Numbered from the stretch's first letter, positions 50,138-59,295 are shown. The stretch: 62,560 nucleotides of DNA from Reinekea forsetii (GCF_002795845.1 NZ_CP011797.1:3597501-3660060); one strand, 5' to 3'. The notes: generated by a model from the letters alone, not told the origin. Program-made: numbers and translations.

Positions 50138-50749
50138 ATGAAGATTGCTGTTGTGGCGCTCGCACTGTTTGCAGCCCTCCCCGCCCTCGCCTCGCCAGGA
50201 GCGGTGGATCAATATGATTGCCATCGGGATACTCCATCGAGTGACGATCACTGTCACGGTGCGGTGGCAGATGCCAAGCCAAGCCAACTGCAAATCGGTA
50301 TCCAACTTGCGGGTGACCAATGGCTCTGGGATAACGGCCCGGGCAATATCTTTGCCGGCGCGGCGCTAGCCGGTGAGTGGACCTTTGATGCGTTTGCGCT
50401 GCGCGGCAACTATGGCCATGCCATGCACCTGAACGGTGATAAGGGCTTCGCCTTAAGTGGTTGGGATCTTAATATTAAGGTTGGTAGTGGCTTAACGCGT
50501 TTGGGCAATCACCTATTTGCCCAGGCCGGATACGCCAGTCGGCGTTTTGTCTTGCCAGATAATAGCTCGCAACCCTTTGGCGGCTTTCAGATGGGGGTTG
50601 GCTGGGTCAGGGTCATGGAGAAGTATGCCGTCGATGCCGTGCTGCTCTATCAAGACCCGGCCGCGCTCGAACAGCTCTGGAAAGAACTCAAGTTCCCCGG
50701 CAAGCTGACCTCATACCGAGCCAGCCTGGGCGTCTATCGACGTTTTTAG
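50138..50749 (+). CDS. Secreted Cys/His-motif beta-barrel protein (copy 2)
   Basis: The 203-residue protein is a diverged paralogue of the gene before it. After a signal peptide (cut after ALA, about residue 18) comes VDQYDCHRDTPSSDDHCHG, with Cys28, His29, His38, Cys39 and His40. Shared barrel segments are FAGAALAGEWT, KVGSGLTRLGNHLFA and LYQDPAALE, which line up with FAGAALNAEYT, KLGPGVGRLGSKLYA and TYRDPAAVI in copy 1. It too ends in Phe (YRRF). The 40-base gap suggests one transcript. Function is unknown. Confidence 0.6.
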   Translation: MKIAVVALALFAALPALASPGAVDQYDCHRDTPSSDDHCHGAVADAKPSQLQIGIQLAGDQWLWDNGPGNIFAGAALAGEWTFDAFALRGNYGHAMHLNGDKGFALSGWDLNIKVGSGLTRLGNHLFAQAGYASRRFVLPDNSSQPFGGFQMGVGWVRVMEKYAVDAVLLYQDPAALEQLWKELKFPGKLTSYRASLGVYRRF

Positions 50750-50769
50750 GCGCAGATCCGCGCCATGGC

Positions 50770-51402
50770 CTAGTGAGCGGTACCGCGTTCAGAGTCCAAC
50801 GCCATGCCCAAGCGCACGTGCAGGTCGGCAGCCTTAGGCAGATTATTCAGCACCTGTTCCGCTAATTGATCGGGCCGCATCGGCGACTTGCGCGCCGAGA
50901 GATAGAGCTTAGCGTTTTCGGTACTGGCAAAAAACTTCAGGGCAAAGACCTGTGACGTCAATTCAGTGCGCAATTCCTCCGGGATGGAGGCCGACCAGAT
51001 GGTCGAGATCCGCCGATAACCCACTTCAAAGCCATGGCTGAAGCTGTTGAGCGCGCTGGCCGGTTTCAGCGCGGCAAGCGGGTCGGTCTCGCTTGGTAGT
51101 GCATATTGATGCTGCGCCATGCGCGCCAAACTGTGCACCTGATAAGAAATCAATAGGTTGACCGCAGCCGCTGGCGCTTCCCCTGTGATCTGAATCAGGG
51201 GTAATAGATCACTCAGCCATTCACTGGGCGACACCTTGGCCGGCACGCTGTTGATGGCAAAAAGATAGCCGTCTATCGATTCGATATTGGGCATCAACTC
51301 ACTGCGCGCGACTCGATCCTGCTGCTTAAGTTGGATGAACCGTGCAGTTAAATCATCGAGCGCGACGCGATAACTAACGCTCTTGGCCCATTGCTCGGTC
51401 AT
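50770..51402 (-). CDS. Conserved hypothetical protein, helical
   Basis: I do not recognise this 210-residue protein. It is mostly helical, has no membrane segment or signal peptide, and includes a Ser/Ala-rich middle (ALKPASALNSFSHGFEVGYRR, i.e. FSHGFEVGYRR near residue 120). The start at 51402 overlaps the preceding gene's stop by four bases (ATGA) and has GGAG upstream. It is the third gene of the yciH-DUF1244-this group, which points to a housekeeping partner role but does not define it. Confidence 0.5.
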   Translation of the reverse strand: MTEQWAKSVSYRVALDDLTARFIQLKQQDRVARSELMPNIESIDGYLFAINSVPAKVSPSEWLSDLLPLIQITGEAPAAAVNLLISYQVHSLARMAQHQYALPSETDPLAALKPASALNSFSHGFEVGYRRISTIWSASIPEELRTELTSQVFALKFFASTENAKLYLSARKSPMRPDQLAEQVLNNLPKAADLHVRLGMALDSERGTAH

Positions 51403-51701
51403 GTTTGATCTCCGCCACGATCTGACGGCTGGGTTGCTGTGCCCTCGTCTGAGGCCGGGCTCTGGTGTAAGGCTTTCCAATCGGCGTAAGGCATGCCATA
51501 GATATACTCTCGAGCCGCCTCCTTATCGATCTGGTGGCCGCGTTCTTGCGCCGCCGCAGCGTACCATTTGGCCAGGCAGTTACGACAAAACCCGGCCAGG
51601 TTCATCAGGTCGATGTTCTGCACGGCCTTGTTCTGGTCCAAATGAGCGACCAGTCGGCGAAAGGCAGCGGCTTCAAGTTCTATCTGAGTTTGTTTATCCA
51701 T
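51399..51701 (-). CDS. DUF1244-family protein
   Basis: The 100-residue protein matches DUF1244, small helical bacterial proteins with the segment LMNLAGFCRNCLAKWY (two Cys) and EAAREYIYGMPYADWK. Function is unknown. The ATG at 51701 is used, with GGTGG upstream; a GTG four codons earlier overlaps the yciH stop. It is translationally coupled to the gene after it. Confidence 0.78.
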   Translation of the reverse strand: MDKQTQIELEAAAFRRLVAHLDQNKAVQNIDLMNLAGFCRNCLAKWYAAAAQERGHQIDKEAAREYIYGMPYADWKALHQSPASDEGTATQPSDRGGDQT

Positions 51702-51705
51702 GCGC

Positions 51706-52089
51706 TTATCCACCCGATTTTTTTACTCGGTAACCCTTGGTTGTTAGCGTTTCCAGGAGCAGGTCCCGGAAATCGCCCTGTATTTCGATAACACCGTCTT
51801 TTACGGTGCCACCGGTACCGCATCTGGCCTTGAGTTCTTTGGCCAAGAGCTTTAACTCGGTCGGTGTTGCGAGCACGCCCTTGATCAGCGTCACGCCCTT
51901 ACCCTTGCGGCCTTTGGTTTCCCGATGCAGACGCACTATACCGTCACCGTCGGGGCGGATCTCATTACCGCAACTGCAGGCCCCTACGGGCTGGTCGCAG
52001 TCCGGACAGATCTTGCCACTTTCGGTACTGTAAACTCGCGCGCTGGGACTGAACAAGGCGTCCAGTCCGGTTTTTTGTTTCTGTGCCAT
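51706..52089 (-). CDS. yciH: SUI1-family translation factor YciH
   Basis: The 127-residue protein has the eIF1/SUI1 fold: RETKGRKGKGVTLIKG and GTGGTVKDGVIEIQGD are the hallmark segments. An N-terminal CPDC...CSC cluster (about residues 28-40) could bind zinc, as in many non-enteric YciH proteins; the E. coli protein lacks it. YciH is reported to influence start-codon selection and repress some translation under stress. It leads the three-gene operon. Confidence 0.9.
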   Translation of the reverse strand: MAQKQKTGLDALFSPSARVYSTESGKICPDCDQPVGACSCGNEIRPDGDGIVRLHRETKGRKGKGVTLIKGVLATPTELKLLAKELKARCGTGGTVKDGVIEIQGDFRDLLLETLTTKGYRVKKSGG

Positions 52090-52141
52090 ATTAAAATCCG
52101 ATGCGCCGGCGTCAGCTAAGGCTGAAACCGGCTAACGCCGA

Positions 52142-52762
52142 TCAAACGATCGCGAGCATTTCGACTTCAAAAACCAGCGCCTGATAAGGCCCGATTGCAC
52201 CGCCGGCACCTTGCGCGCCGTAGGCGAGCTGATGGGGAATGCAGAGCTTCCACTTATCACCCGGTACCATCAACTGCAGCGCTTCGGTCCAACCCGCAAT
52301 CACGCCATTAACGGCAAATTCGATCGGCTCGCCACGTTGCACCGAGCTGTCAAAGACTTCGCCATTGATCAGGGTACCATGATAATGCACCTTAACTTTT
52401 GAGGTTGGCAACGGCTTCACACCGCTGGCATCGCCGGCACTGATCACTTCGTATTGCAGACCTGATTCGGTCACCGTTACCGCATCACGTGCAGCATTTT
52501 CGGTTAAAAACACCTCACCGTCGCCGGCCAATGCCTGCTCTTTTTCGGCTTGGGCACTGGTTAAGCGCTCACGAATGACATCGTAGGCATTTTGCATATC
52601 GATACTGCTGACCGGATCGGCGACCTGATTGAATGCCTCTAACACGCCTTGCGTGACTGCGGCTATATCCAGGCCGTCGAACGGCTGCTCTAAAAGTTGG
52701 CCACCCATCTGGCGACCGATACCGTAGCTGACGCGTAATTCCGGCGTATCATAGTTAGACAT
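52142..52762 (-). CDS. fklB: FKBP-type peptidyl-prolyl isomerase FklB
   Basis: The 206-residue protein (E. coli FKBP22, 206) has an N-terminal helical dimerisation domain (about 1-95) and a C-terminal FKBP domain: VKVHYHGTLINGEVFDSS, FAVNGVIAGWTEALQLM, and YQALVFEVEML. No signal peptide is seen, so it is cytoplasmic, as FklB is, rather than periplasmic FkpA. It is the second FKBP in the window after SlyD. Confidence 0.92.
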   Translation of the reverse strand: MSNYDTPELRVSYGIGRQMGGQLLEQPFDGLDIAAVTQGVLEAFNQVADPVSSIDMQNAYDVIRERLTSAQAEKEQALAGDGEVFLTENAARDAVTVTESGLQYEVISAGDASGVKPLPTSKVKVHYHGTLINGEVFDSSVQRGEPIEFAVNGVIAGWTEALQLMVPGDKWKLCIPHQLAYGAQGAGGAIGPYQALVFEVEMLAIV

Positions 52763-52830
52763 AATTTGCTTCTTCCTTAGTGAGGTGGTGTTAAAAGTGG
52801 GCAGTGTACCACAGGGCTCTGTGCATGCAC

Positions 52831-53475
52831 TTAGGCGCCGCTTGTTTCGGCCTGAATTTGCGCTAGGGCCTGGCGGAACGCAGCCACAGGCTGGCCGCCG
52901 CTGATACTATATTGGTCGTTAATAATAAAGGTCGGTACGGCGGATATACCCAACTGCCGCATGCGCTGTTGCTCGCCTAGGACCAGGTCCCGGTAGTCAT
53001 CGCCGGCGAGTATTTCAGACGCTCGATCCCGTGTTAGTCCCACCTGCTCGACCAGTGTTAATAGGGTATCGCGGTCGTTGAGGCGCTTATTGTCGGTGAA
53101 ATGGGCACTAAAGAGGGCCATCTGCAACTCGCTTTGCTTGTCGTGCTCTTGGGCCCAAGCCAATAATCGATGGCAATCAAAACTGTTTATCATGATGCCA
53201 TCGTCGGCGAAGTTAAAGCTGAAGCCTGCCTTAGCGCCCAATTCGCTAATATGCGTCCGATTTGAGTCGCTTTGCTCGGCCGTCATGCCATACTTTTCAA
53301 GCAGATGTTCGCGCATATTTTGGCCTGCGATCGGCATTTGCGGATTTAATTCGAAGGGCTGCCAACTGATTTCGGCGCGTAATTTCGGTTCCAGCGCTGC
53401 TAAGGCCTGGGTTAGGTTTTTATAGCCGATAACACACCAAGGGCACATCACGTCGGACACTATTTCAATTTTCAT
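52831..53475 (-). CDS. FrnE-like DsbA-family oxidoreductase
   Basis: The 214-residue cytoplasmic thioredoxin-fold protein has the CPWC motif at residues 11-14 (SDVMCPWCVIGYKNL) and a helical insert with SFDCHRLLAWA. AVPTFIIND gives the cis-Pro, and ISGGQP follows. FrnE proteins help oxidative-stress tolerance as disulfide isomerases, for example in Deinococcus. It stands 69 bases before fklB on the same strand. Confidence 0.9.
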   Translation of the reverse strand: MKIEIVSDVMCPWCVIGYKNLTQALAALEPKLRAEISWQPFELNPQMPIAGQNMREHLLEKYGMTAEQSDSNRTHISELGAKAGFSFNFADDGIMINSFDCHRLLAWAQEHDKQSELQMALFSAHFTDNKRLNDRDTLLTLVEQVGLTRDRASEILAGDDYRDLVLGEQQRMRQLGISAVPTFIINDQYSISGGQPVAAFRQALAQIQAETSGA

Positions 53476-53638
53476 CTCGGCTGCCTCAAAGATTTCAACG
53501 ACTTTGGGCGCAACAGCTGTTGCGCCCTACCCCATGGCAATGGCACCAGTTCGAGCGACTTCAAGGCCCTGAGCAGATTTAATGCTCGAGCACAGAACCG
53601 ATCAGAGTCTCAATGGTGAGCACGGCAAGATCGGACGG

Positions 53639-54619
53639 CTAGGCAAACTCGTCTAATAAGATCGTCGCCAAGCGGTGGGCGCTGATCCAGGCCGCCTCAA
53701 TCCGATTGCCTTGGGTCCAATCGCCGGCCAGGCCGATGCGACTGGCCGGATGCCATTGTTGAATCGGCTCCAGCGTGGTGGCTTGGGCATAGAGCCAACG
53801 GTGGCTGAATGATTGATGGATCTCGGGCAGGGTGGCATTGGTTAAGCGCTCCAATACCTCGACTACCTGCTGTTGCAGCAATTCAGGCGACGCATCGAGG
53901 TGGTTTGCGCTCCACTGAGCGGTAAAATGCATCACCCAGGTTTCGTGCTGTTGCGGCCGATCTGGCTTGGCTGAATCGCGCGCGGCCCAGCCGACAATCC
54001 CATCTTTAACAAAGACCGCATCGGCTTCGATACCCGTTGTTTCAGCAAACGCTATGGCGACGGCCCAAGTGGGTGTCATGTTCTGGCTATCGAGCTCGGC
54101 GGCGCCGATCACCTCAGCAGGCAATAAGGCTTGGGATTGGGCCAGCGGTGCGGTCAAAATTACCGCATCAAAACGGCCATAATGCTCGCCATGCTCGTCC
54201 CATAACCGCCACCGATCGCCATCGGCCTCGAGACGATCAATCCGAGTTTGCCGATAGAGCGGAATGCCTTCGGCTAATCCGTGCACCATGGCATTCATGT
54301 TCGGCGTACCGACAAAACGCTCTCGTTTATCCGGTGATGGACTCAACTGCTCGCGCGTCAAGCGCCAAGGTGTGACGGCCCAGGGCTTGACCCAACCGCG
54401 CTGCAGCCAACGGCCTACTTCGGCCTGAAAGGCGGCGGAGCTAGCGGTAAAGTACTGCGCTCCGTGATCCGCCTGCCAGTGTTCAAGGCGTCGGGTGGCC
54501 AACCGCCCACCCAAACCGCGACTCTTTTCAAATACGACACAGGTGTGGCCAGCCTCTATAAGCTGATGGGCCAGGCTAATACCCGCTAGACCCGCACCAA
54601 TAACTGCAAATTCTGCCAT
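53639..54619 (-). CDS. FAD-dependent oxidoreductase (renalase-like)
   Basis: The 326-residue flavoprotein begins with the dinucleotide-binding AEFAVIGAGLAGISLAHQL and has KSRGLGGRLATRR, which is typical of the renalase-like amine oxidase branch, and ends with GDWTQGNRIEAAWISA. The substrate may be an oxidised or isomerised nicotinamide nucleotide, as for bacterial renalase, but this is inference. The start at 54619 has GGGAGG upstream; the 10 codons before it are polar. It is divergent from ribA. Confidence 0.86.
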   Translation of the reverse strand: MAEFAVIGAGLAGISLAHQLIEAGHTCVVFEKSRGLGGRLATRRLEHWQADHGAQYFTASSAAFQAEVGRWLQRGWVKPWAVTPWRLTREQLSPSPDKRERFVGTPNMNAMVHGLAEGIPLYRQTRIDRLEADGDRWRLWDEHGEHYGRFDAVILTAPLAQSQALLPAEVIGAAELDSQNMTPTWAVAIAFAETTGIEADAVFVKDGIVGWAARDSAKPDRPQQHETWVMHFTAQWSANHLDASPELLQQQVVEVLERLTNATLPEIHQSFSHRWLYAQATTLEPIQQWHPASRIGLAGDWTQGNRIEAAWISAHRLATILLDEFA

Positions 54620-54738
54620 CTTCGCCTCCCTAGGTTGCGTTGCCGCCAATAAATTTAAGCAAATAATGAGAAGAAGTTCAGGCTTTAATACACTAAAGTT
54701 GCACCTATATACTTATCTTTGTTACTTTTGGATTTTTC

Positions 54739-55362
54739 ATGCCCGTTACCCTACGTACAAGCGTGCCAATACCCCTAACCGATCAAGCTATCGCAACTCA
54801 TTTCGTGAGTTTTTCAGGCTTTAGCGACGGCAAGGAACACATTGCCATTATCTATGGTGCGCCCGAAGAGCAGGATACGCCACTGGTTCGCATTCATTCC
54901 GAATGTCTAACCGGCGACGTCTTTGGTTCACAACGCTGCGATTGCGGCGAACAATTACAGGAAGCCCAGCGCTTGATGGCCGTCCAAGGTGGCGTCGTGC
55001 TCTACCTGCGTCAAGAGGGACGTGGCATTGGCCTGTACAACAAGCTCGATGCCTATGACTTACAGGATCAGGGCATGGACACCTACCAGGCCAATGAGCA
55101 GCTTGGCTTTGACCACGACCAACGCAACTTTGCCCCTGCCGTGGAGATGTTAGTGGCCCTGGGTTTGAAGCGCATCCGATTGCTGTCGAACAATCCGCAT
55201 AAGGCCGATGAGTTGTTGGCCGCGGGGATCGAAATCAGCGAACGAGTGGATACCGGTGTCTATGTCAATCAACATAACGCCGGTTATCTAAAAGCCAAGG
55301 TCGATCAGCAGGCGCATCGAATCAAGCTGCCGATATCGGCAAAGTCTGTGGATAGCCAGTAG
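54739..55362 (+). CDS. ribA: GTP cyclohydrolase II
   Basis: The 207-residue enzyme opens GTP in the first step of riboflavin synthesis. Its zinc site is HSECLTGDVFGSQRCDCG (Cys56, Cys67, Cys69), with QEGRGIGL and LLSNNPHK further on. It lacks a RibB domain, so it is the stand-alone RibA form. No FMN riboswitch is recognised in the 119-base gap before it. A cluster of DnaA-box-like sites starts inside its last codons. Confidence 0.95.
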   Translation: MPVTLRTSVPIPLTDQAIATHFVSFSGFSDGKEHIAIIYGAPEEQDTPLVRIHSECLTGDVFGSQRCDCGEQLQEAQRLMAVQGGVVLYLRQEGRGIGLYNKLDAYDLQDQGMDTYQANEQLGFDHDQRNFAPAVEMLVALGLKRIRLLSNNPHKADELLAAGIEISERVDTGVYVNQHNAGYLKAKVDQQAHRIKLPISAKSVDSQ

Positions 55363-55410
55363 GATAACCATAGTATATATATTGAATAAGCTGTGGATGA
55401 CTGTGGATAA
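55347..55410. promoter_or_regulatory. DnaA-box cluster at the end of ribA
   Basis: Three sites in one orientation: TGTGGATAG (55347-55355), TGTGGATGA (55392-55400) and TGTGGATAA (55402-55410). The last is the exact reverse complement of the consensus TTATCCACA; the others differ by one base each. The last two are 10 bases apart, one helical turn. An AT-rich TATATATATTGAATAA lies between the first and second. Confidence 0.6.
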
Positions 55411-55439
55411 GTTCGATACATCACAATGGCAGGTACTCT

Positions 55440-56372
55440 ATGCAATACCTTGAAGAATTCCTTTCCACGCCCGATGGGCATGATATTCCGATTCGCCTTT
55501 GGCGCCCCCGAAGCACCCGTCATATATTGATCATTGCCCACGGCATGGCGGAGTATTGTGAACGCTATGCGCCCTTGGCCGAATGGCTGACCGAGTCGGA
55601 TATAGCCGTAATAGCGCTAAACCATCGGGGCCATGGCATGGATTGCGACGACGCTAAACTCGGCTATTTTGCCGATCATCGAGGCTGGACACGGGTAGTT
55701 GATGATTTGCATCAAGCGGTTTGTTTTGCCAAGGCGCAGATCCCCGATTGTCCTATTACCCTGCTCGGACACAGCATGGGATCCTTTATCGGCCAAAGTT
55801 ATCTACAGGCCTATGGCGATTCGGTGAGCCAGGTTATTTTTAGTGCAAGTAATCGAGTCGACCGTCCCAAGCTGCTGATCTCCCAGGCATTGATCGCTGT
55901 GATCGCAGCGCTGAAGGGCCGTCGTGCAACCAGTGGTCTAGTCGACTTCCTCAGCTTTGGTCAGTTCAATCGCCCGTTTCGACCCAATCGCACCGCGAGC
56001 GATTGGCTCAGTCGGGACGCCGAGCAGGTTGATGCCTATATCGATGATCCCTATTGCGGCTTTTCCTGTTCTCTGGGGCTATGGCAGGATTTTATCGGCG
56101 GCATGCTCACGCTGCAACCGGCGGGCTGGCCGAGCACGGTACCGATTCACCTATTGTCGGGCGGTGCTGACCCCGTTGGTGAGTTCGGTCGAGGCATTGA
56201 GCGCTTCGCCGGCCAACTGCGCCGCGCTGAGCGGCGGTTGGTGAGCTATAAACTCTATCCCGAGGCGCGCCATGAGATTATCAATGAGACCAATGCCGAC
56301 GAAGTCTGGGAAGATATTCGCGCTCTGGTCTTGCATGGCCGGCTGAGCGACGCGCCAGAGCACTCAAACTAA
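55440..56372 (+). CDS. Alpha/beta hydrolase, monoacylglycerol lipase-like
   Basis: The 310-residue protein has the serine hydrolase elbow GHSMGS with Ser112, the upstream oxyanion segment AHGMAEYCERY, and NHRGHG, the pattern of the lysophospholipase/monoacylglycerol lipase group. Asp and His of the triad are probably in GGADPVGEF and EARHEIINE near the end. It lacks a signal peptide. DnaA-box-like sites lie 30-95 bases before the start. The natural substrate is unknown. Confidence 0.88.
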   Translation: MQYLEEFLSTPDGHDIPIRLWRPRSTRHILIIAHGMAEYCERYAPLAEWLTESDIAVIALNHRGHGMDCDDAKLGYFADHRGWTRVVDDLHQAVCFAKAQIPDCPITLLGHSMGSFIGQSYLQAYGDSVSQVIFSASNRVDRPKLLISQALIAVIAALKGRRATSGLVDFLSFGQFNRPFRPNRTASDWLSRDAEQVDAYIDDPYCGFSCSLGLWQDFIGGMLTLQPAGWPSTVPIHLLSGGADPVGEFGRGIERFAGQLRRAERRLVSYKLYPEARHEIINETNADEVWEDIRALVLHGRLSDAPEHSN

Positions 56373-56439
56373 ACCGCTAAAAGGCATCTCGACTAGGGCA
56401 TATCCTGCCCTAGGCTGGCCATTATTCTAGCCGCGGTGG

Positions 56440-57045
56440 CTATTTTTTATTGCCCAGAGCGCGTGCAATTAGCATTACTATCCCCACCAGAATCAACAGA
56501 TAGGTCAAGCCAGAACAGGCCCATTTGATCATAGAGAACACTGAGGCCAGCTGCGCGTTAGATGACGCAATCAGGCCATCGGCCAGGTACTGCTTGGCTA
56601 TCACCTCCAGCTGATAATTTTCCAGCCAATCGAACAACACCTGATTCAAGGGCAACAGGTTCAGCAGACCAGTTTTATGGGCCAAGGGTTTGAATAAAAC
56701 CGACACCCAGACCACATACATTAGGCCGTAGGTTAGGCCAAAAAGTGTATCCCAAATCTGATTAAAACGGATGTAGGCCTCGATCATGTTGTCGCTGCGC
56801 GCGGCCAGAAACTCCCTAATGTCGGCCTGATCGAAACCGAACGACGTCCCGAGCGATTTTATCGTGCTACCGGTCACTTCAAAGCCTGTGGCTTTGGCTA
56901 ACATAACCAGCAGGAGGTAGGCCAAAAACAGGGCGGTAACCAAAAGACCTATCTTAACGTTGGCTTTATGGTAAAAAAACTCCGATAAGCCTTTGATTAA
57001 TAATGGGGTCTTTTTTGACCTCCTCTGTGTTGCTCGCGCTAACAT
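56440..57045 (-). CDS. Membrane protein, unknown
   Basis: I do not recognise this 201-residue protein. It has three or four hydrophobic segments: about 32-52, about 98-120 and about 165-195, with a soluble loop between the first two containing TSFGFDQADIREFLAAR. The N-terminus is basic. Nothing suggests enzyme activity. It stands alone between a converging hydrolase and a divergent cytochrome c' gene. Its base composition is a little more AT-rich than its neighbours. Confidence 0.6.
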   Translation of the reverse strand: MLARATQRRSKKTPLLIKGLSEFFYHKANVKIGLLVTALFLAYLLLVMLAKATGFEVTGSTIKSLGTSFGFDQADIREFLAARSDNMIEAYIRFNQIWDTLFGLTYGLMYVVWVSVLFKPLAHKTGLLNLLPLNQVLFDWLENYQLEVIAKQYLADGLIASSNAQLASVFSMIKWACSGLTYLLILVGIVMLIARALGNKK

Positions 57046-57348
57046 TTTTGCTTCGCCCCGTCGTCGATAGCCTTGCCATTCTCATGAGTCCGTCGTCAAA
57101 TAAAGTTCGACAGCTGTCGCTTGAATTAGCGCGGCTCTAATTTGTATATGGTCTTGATTATGCCGCTTGGGTCTGCCGATGCAAGCGACTCTATGTTTAA
57201 TGTCTGTATTCATCGTGACCGGAGTACTTGAAGACAAATACTGGCCACCAATGACTGGAATTGTTATCCATGAATTTGCCTCTAGACTTATGGGTGCTTA
57301 AGCAAACAACGCTGTCTTTAACCACTTAACCGGAGCGGGTGATCAACC
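57046..57348. other. 303-base divergent region upstream of the cytochrome c' gene
   Basis: TTGAAT (57121-57126) and TATATG (57145-57150) with an 18-base spacer could be a promoter for the cytochrome gene, implying a leader of about 190 bases. No FNR-type TTGAT-N4-ATCAA site is found. One TTATCCATG resembles a DnaA box with mismatches and is not counted. No gene is seen. Confidence 0.4.
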
Positions 57349-57804
57349 ATGAAACGTAAACAAACGCTTTTTCTGTGCCTTGGCGCAGCCCTCATTACCA
57401 CGGCCCTTGCGGGAGACTTTGACCGCGAGATCAAGGCGCGCCAGTCCTTTATGCAAGTCCTAGCCTACAACAACGGCCTGTTAGCCAATATGGTGCGCGG
57501 GAAAGTACCCTATGATGCCGAATTGGCCCAAACCGCCGCGCTGAATCTGAAATTGGCTGCGCAGATGAACATGAGCTCGGTCTGGGTGGTCGGTTCGGAT
57601 ATGAGCGTTGCCGGTAACGACACCAAGACCAAACCAGAACTTTGGTCGACCTGGCCTAAGGCCGGCAGCTATTTAACTGATCTGGGCAATGCCAGTGCGC
57701 TCTTAGATGGCGTGGCGGGAATGGGCTTGGAGCAGATGAAGGCAGCCTTTAGCGACGTTGGTAAGGCCTGCTCGGCCTGTCACAAAGATTTTCGCGCCAA
57801 GTAG
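57349..57804 (+). CDS. Cytochrome c'
   Basis: The 151-residue protein has a signal peptide (about 1-21), then four helices, and a single heme c motif at the very C-terminus, CSACH (141-145) followed by KDFRAK. This four-helix, C-terminal-heme form is class II cytochrome c', a periplasmic heme protein that binds nitric oxide and may protect against it. GGAGCGGGTG lies before the ATG. It ends 12 bases before mnmE, which runs the other way. Confidence 0.9.
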   Translation: MKRKQTLFLCLGAALITTALAGDFDREIKARQSFMQVLAYNNGLLANMVRGKVPYDAELAQTAALNLKLAAQMNMSSVWVVGSDMSVAGNDTKTKPELWSTWPKAGSYLTDLGNASALLDGVAGMGLEQMKAAFSDVGKACSACHKDFRAK

Positions 57805-57816
57805 GCGGCAAAAGGG

Positions 57817-59178
57817 CTATTTGCCAATACAGAAGCTACTGAAGATTCGTCCCAGCAAGTCGTCGGGACTGAATTCACCGGTGATCTCATTGAGCGCATT
57901 CTGTGCAAAGCGCAGATCCTCGGCGAGCAATTCCCCTGCGGCCGGCCCAAGCAGTTGGGCCAAGCCAGAGTCGAGCGCGGCTTCGGCCACGGCCAAGGCA
58001 TCCAGATGGCGCCGACGCGCGATAAAACCGGACTCGTGGTTACCGGTGAAGCCCATCAGCTGTTTTAGATGACTGCGCAAGGCCTCGATCCCTTCGCCCT
58101 GCTGCACCGAGAGGCGCAAAACCGGCGGCTCGGACGCGGTAAAGCCGGCCGTCTCGCCAGTCTTATCGATCTTGTTACGCACCACGGTGATATTTTGCCG
58201 ATCAACCAGACGATGCATCAGATCGGGCCAAATCTGGTCAGGTTCGGTGCCGGCCGATTCACTGGCGTCGACCAACAGCAAAATACGGTCGGCGTTTTCA
58301 ATTTCCGTCCAGGCTCGCGCCACGCCAATGCGTTCTATCGCGTCGGGGGTATCGCGCAGACCTGCGGTATCGATTATATGTAGGGGCATCCCGTCTAGAT
58401 GAATGGGTTCCTTGAGAACATCACGGGTGGTGCCGGCTACCTCGGTCACAATGGCCCGATCGTGGCCGGCCAAGGCGTTGAGCAGACTGGATTTTCCGGC
58501 GTTTGGCCGACCGGCAAGCACTACCGTCATGCCTTCACGCATCAGGCTACCCTGATTCGCCGTCGCCACGACGGTCGCAAGTTGGGCCATTATGCCGCGT
58601 AAATCGCCCTCTACCTTGCCGTCGGAGAGAAAGTCGATCTCCTCTTCGGGAAAGTCGATCGCGGCCTCAACATAGATGCGCAATTGAATTAACTGTTCCA
58701 CCAGACGGTGAACAGCCTTGGAAAAGTCACCCTGCAACGATCGAACGGCCGATCGAGCCGCCTCGCGAGAACTGGCGTCAATCAGATCGGCGATCGCCTC
58801 CGCCTGGGTCAGGTCGATCTTATCATTGAGGAACGCCCGCTCCGAGAACTCTCCCGGCCGGGCCAAGCGACAACCAAGGCGCACCAGCTGTTCGAGCAGC
58901 ATCTCGAGTATCACCGGACCACCGTGACCCTGCAGTTCTAAAACGTCTTCACCGGTAAAGGAATGCGGGCCAGGAAAGAATAGCGCGATACCGCTGTCAA
59001 TCACCTGCTGTAGGTCGTCATAGAAGGGGCCGTAATGGGCATAGCGAGGCTTAGGCTCGAGCTGTAACAGGCCTGTTGCCAGGTCCCGCGCCTTGGCACC
59101 GGAAATACGAATGATGCCAACACCGCCGCGCCCAGGCGGCGTGGCGACGGCGACAATGGTTTCACTCGAATGATACAT
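57817..59178 (-). CDS. mnmE: tRNA modification GTPase MnmE
   Basis: The 453-residue protein has an N-terminal tetrahydrofolate-binding domain, a helical domain, and an inserted G domain: [18 protein letters not shown] and NKID. The C-terminus ends CIGK, the invariant CxGK with the catalytic Cys. With MnmG it makes 5-carboxymethylaminomethyluridine at tRNA wobble positions. mnmG, often its neighbour, is not here: a cytochrome gene converges instead. It lies 117 bases after yidC, past a terminator. Confidence 0.96.
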   Translation of the reverse strand: MYHSSETIVAVATPPGRGGVGIIRISGAKARDLATGLLQLEPKPRYAHYGPFYDDLQQVIDSGIALFFPGPHSFTGEDVLELQGHGGPVILEMLLEQLVRLGCRLARPGEFSERAFLNDKIDLTQAEAIADLIDASSREAARSAVRSLQGDFSKAVHRLVEQLIQLRIYVEAAIDFPEEEIDFLSDGKVEGDLRGIMAQLATVVATANQGSLMREGMTVVLAGRPNAGKSSLLNALAGHDRAIVTEVAGTTRDVLKEPIHLDGMPLHIIDTAGLRDTPDAIERIGVARAWTEIENADRILLLVDASESAGTEPDQIWPDLMHRLVDRQNITVVRNKIDKTGETAGFTASEPPVLRLSVQQGEGIEALRSHLKQLMGFTGNHESGFIARRRHLDALAVAEAALDSGLAQLLGPAAGELLAEDLRFAQNALNEITGEFSPDDLLGRIFSSFCIGK

Positions 59179-59239
59179 ATGGTTGACCCCGATGTGACCC
59201 TGTGGTGAGGGATGGATAGATTAACGCTACACAATGCAA

Positions 59240-59263
59240 AAAGGCAGAGCAAGCTCTGCCTTT
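59240..59263 (-). terminator. Rho-independent terminator of rpmH-rnpA-yidC
   Basis: On the minus strand AAAGGCAGAGC pairs with GCTCTGCCTTT around a 2-base centre, followed by further T residues (TTTTTGC). It lies in the yidC-mnmE gap, past the yidC stop. The short centre means the top pairs open to form a realistic loop. Confidence 0.75.
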
Positions 59264-59295
59264 CCCATGGCCGATGGACTCAAAGAGACGGTTCG

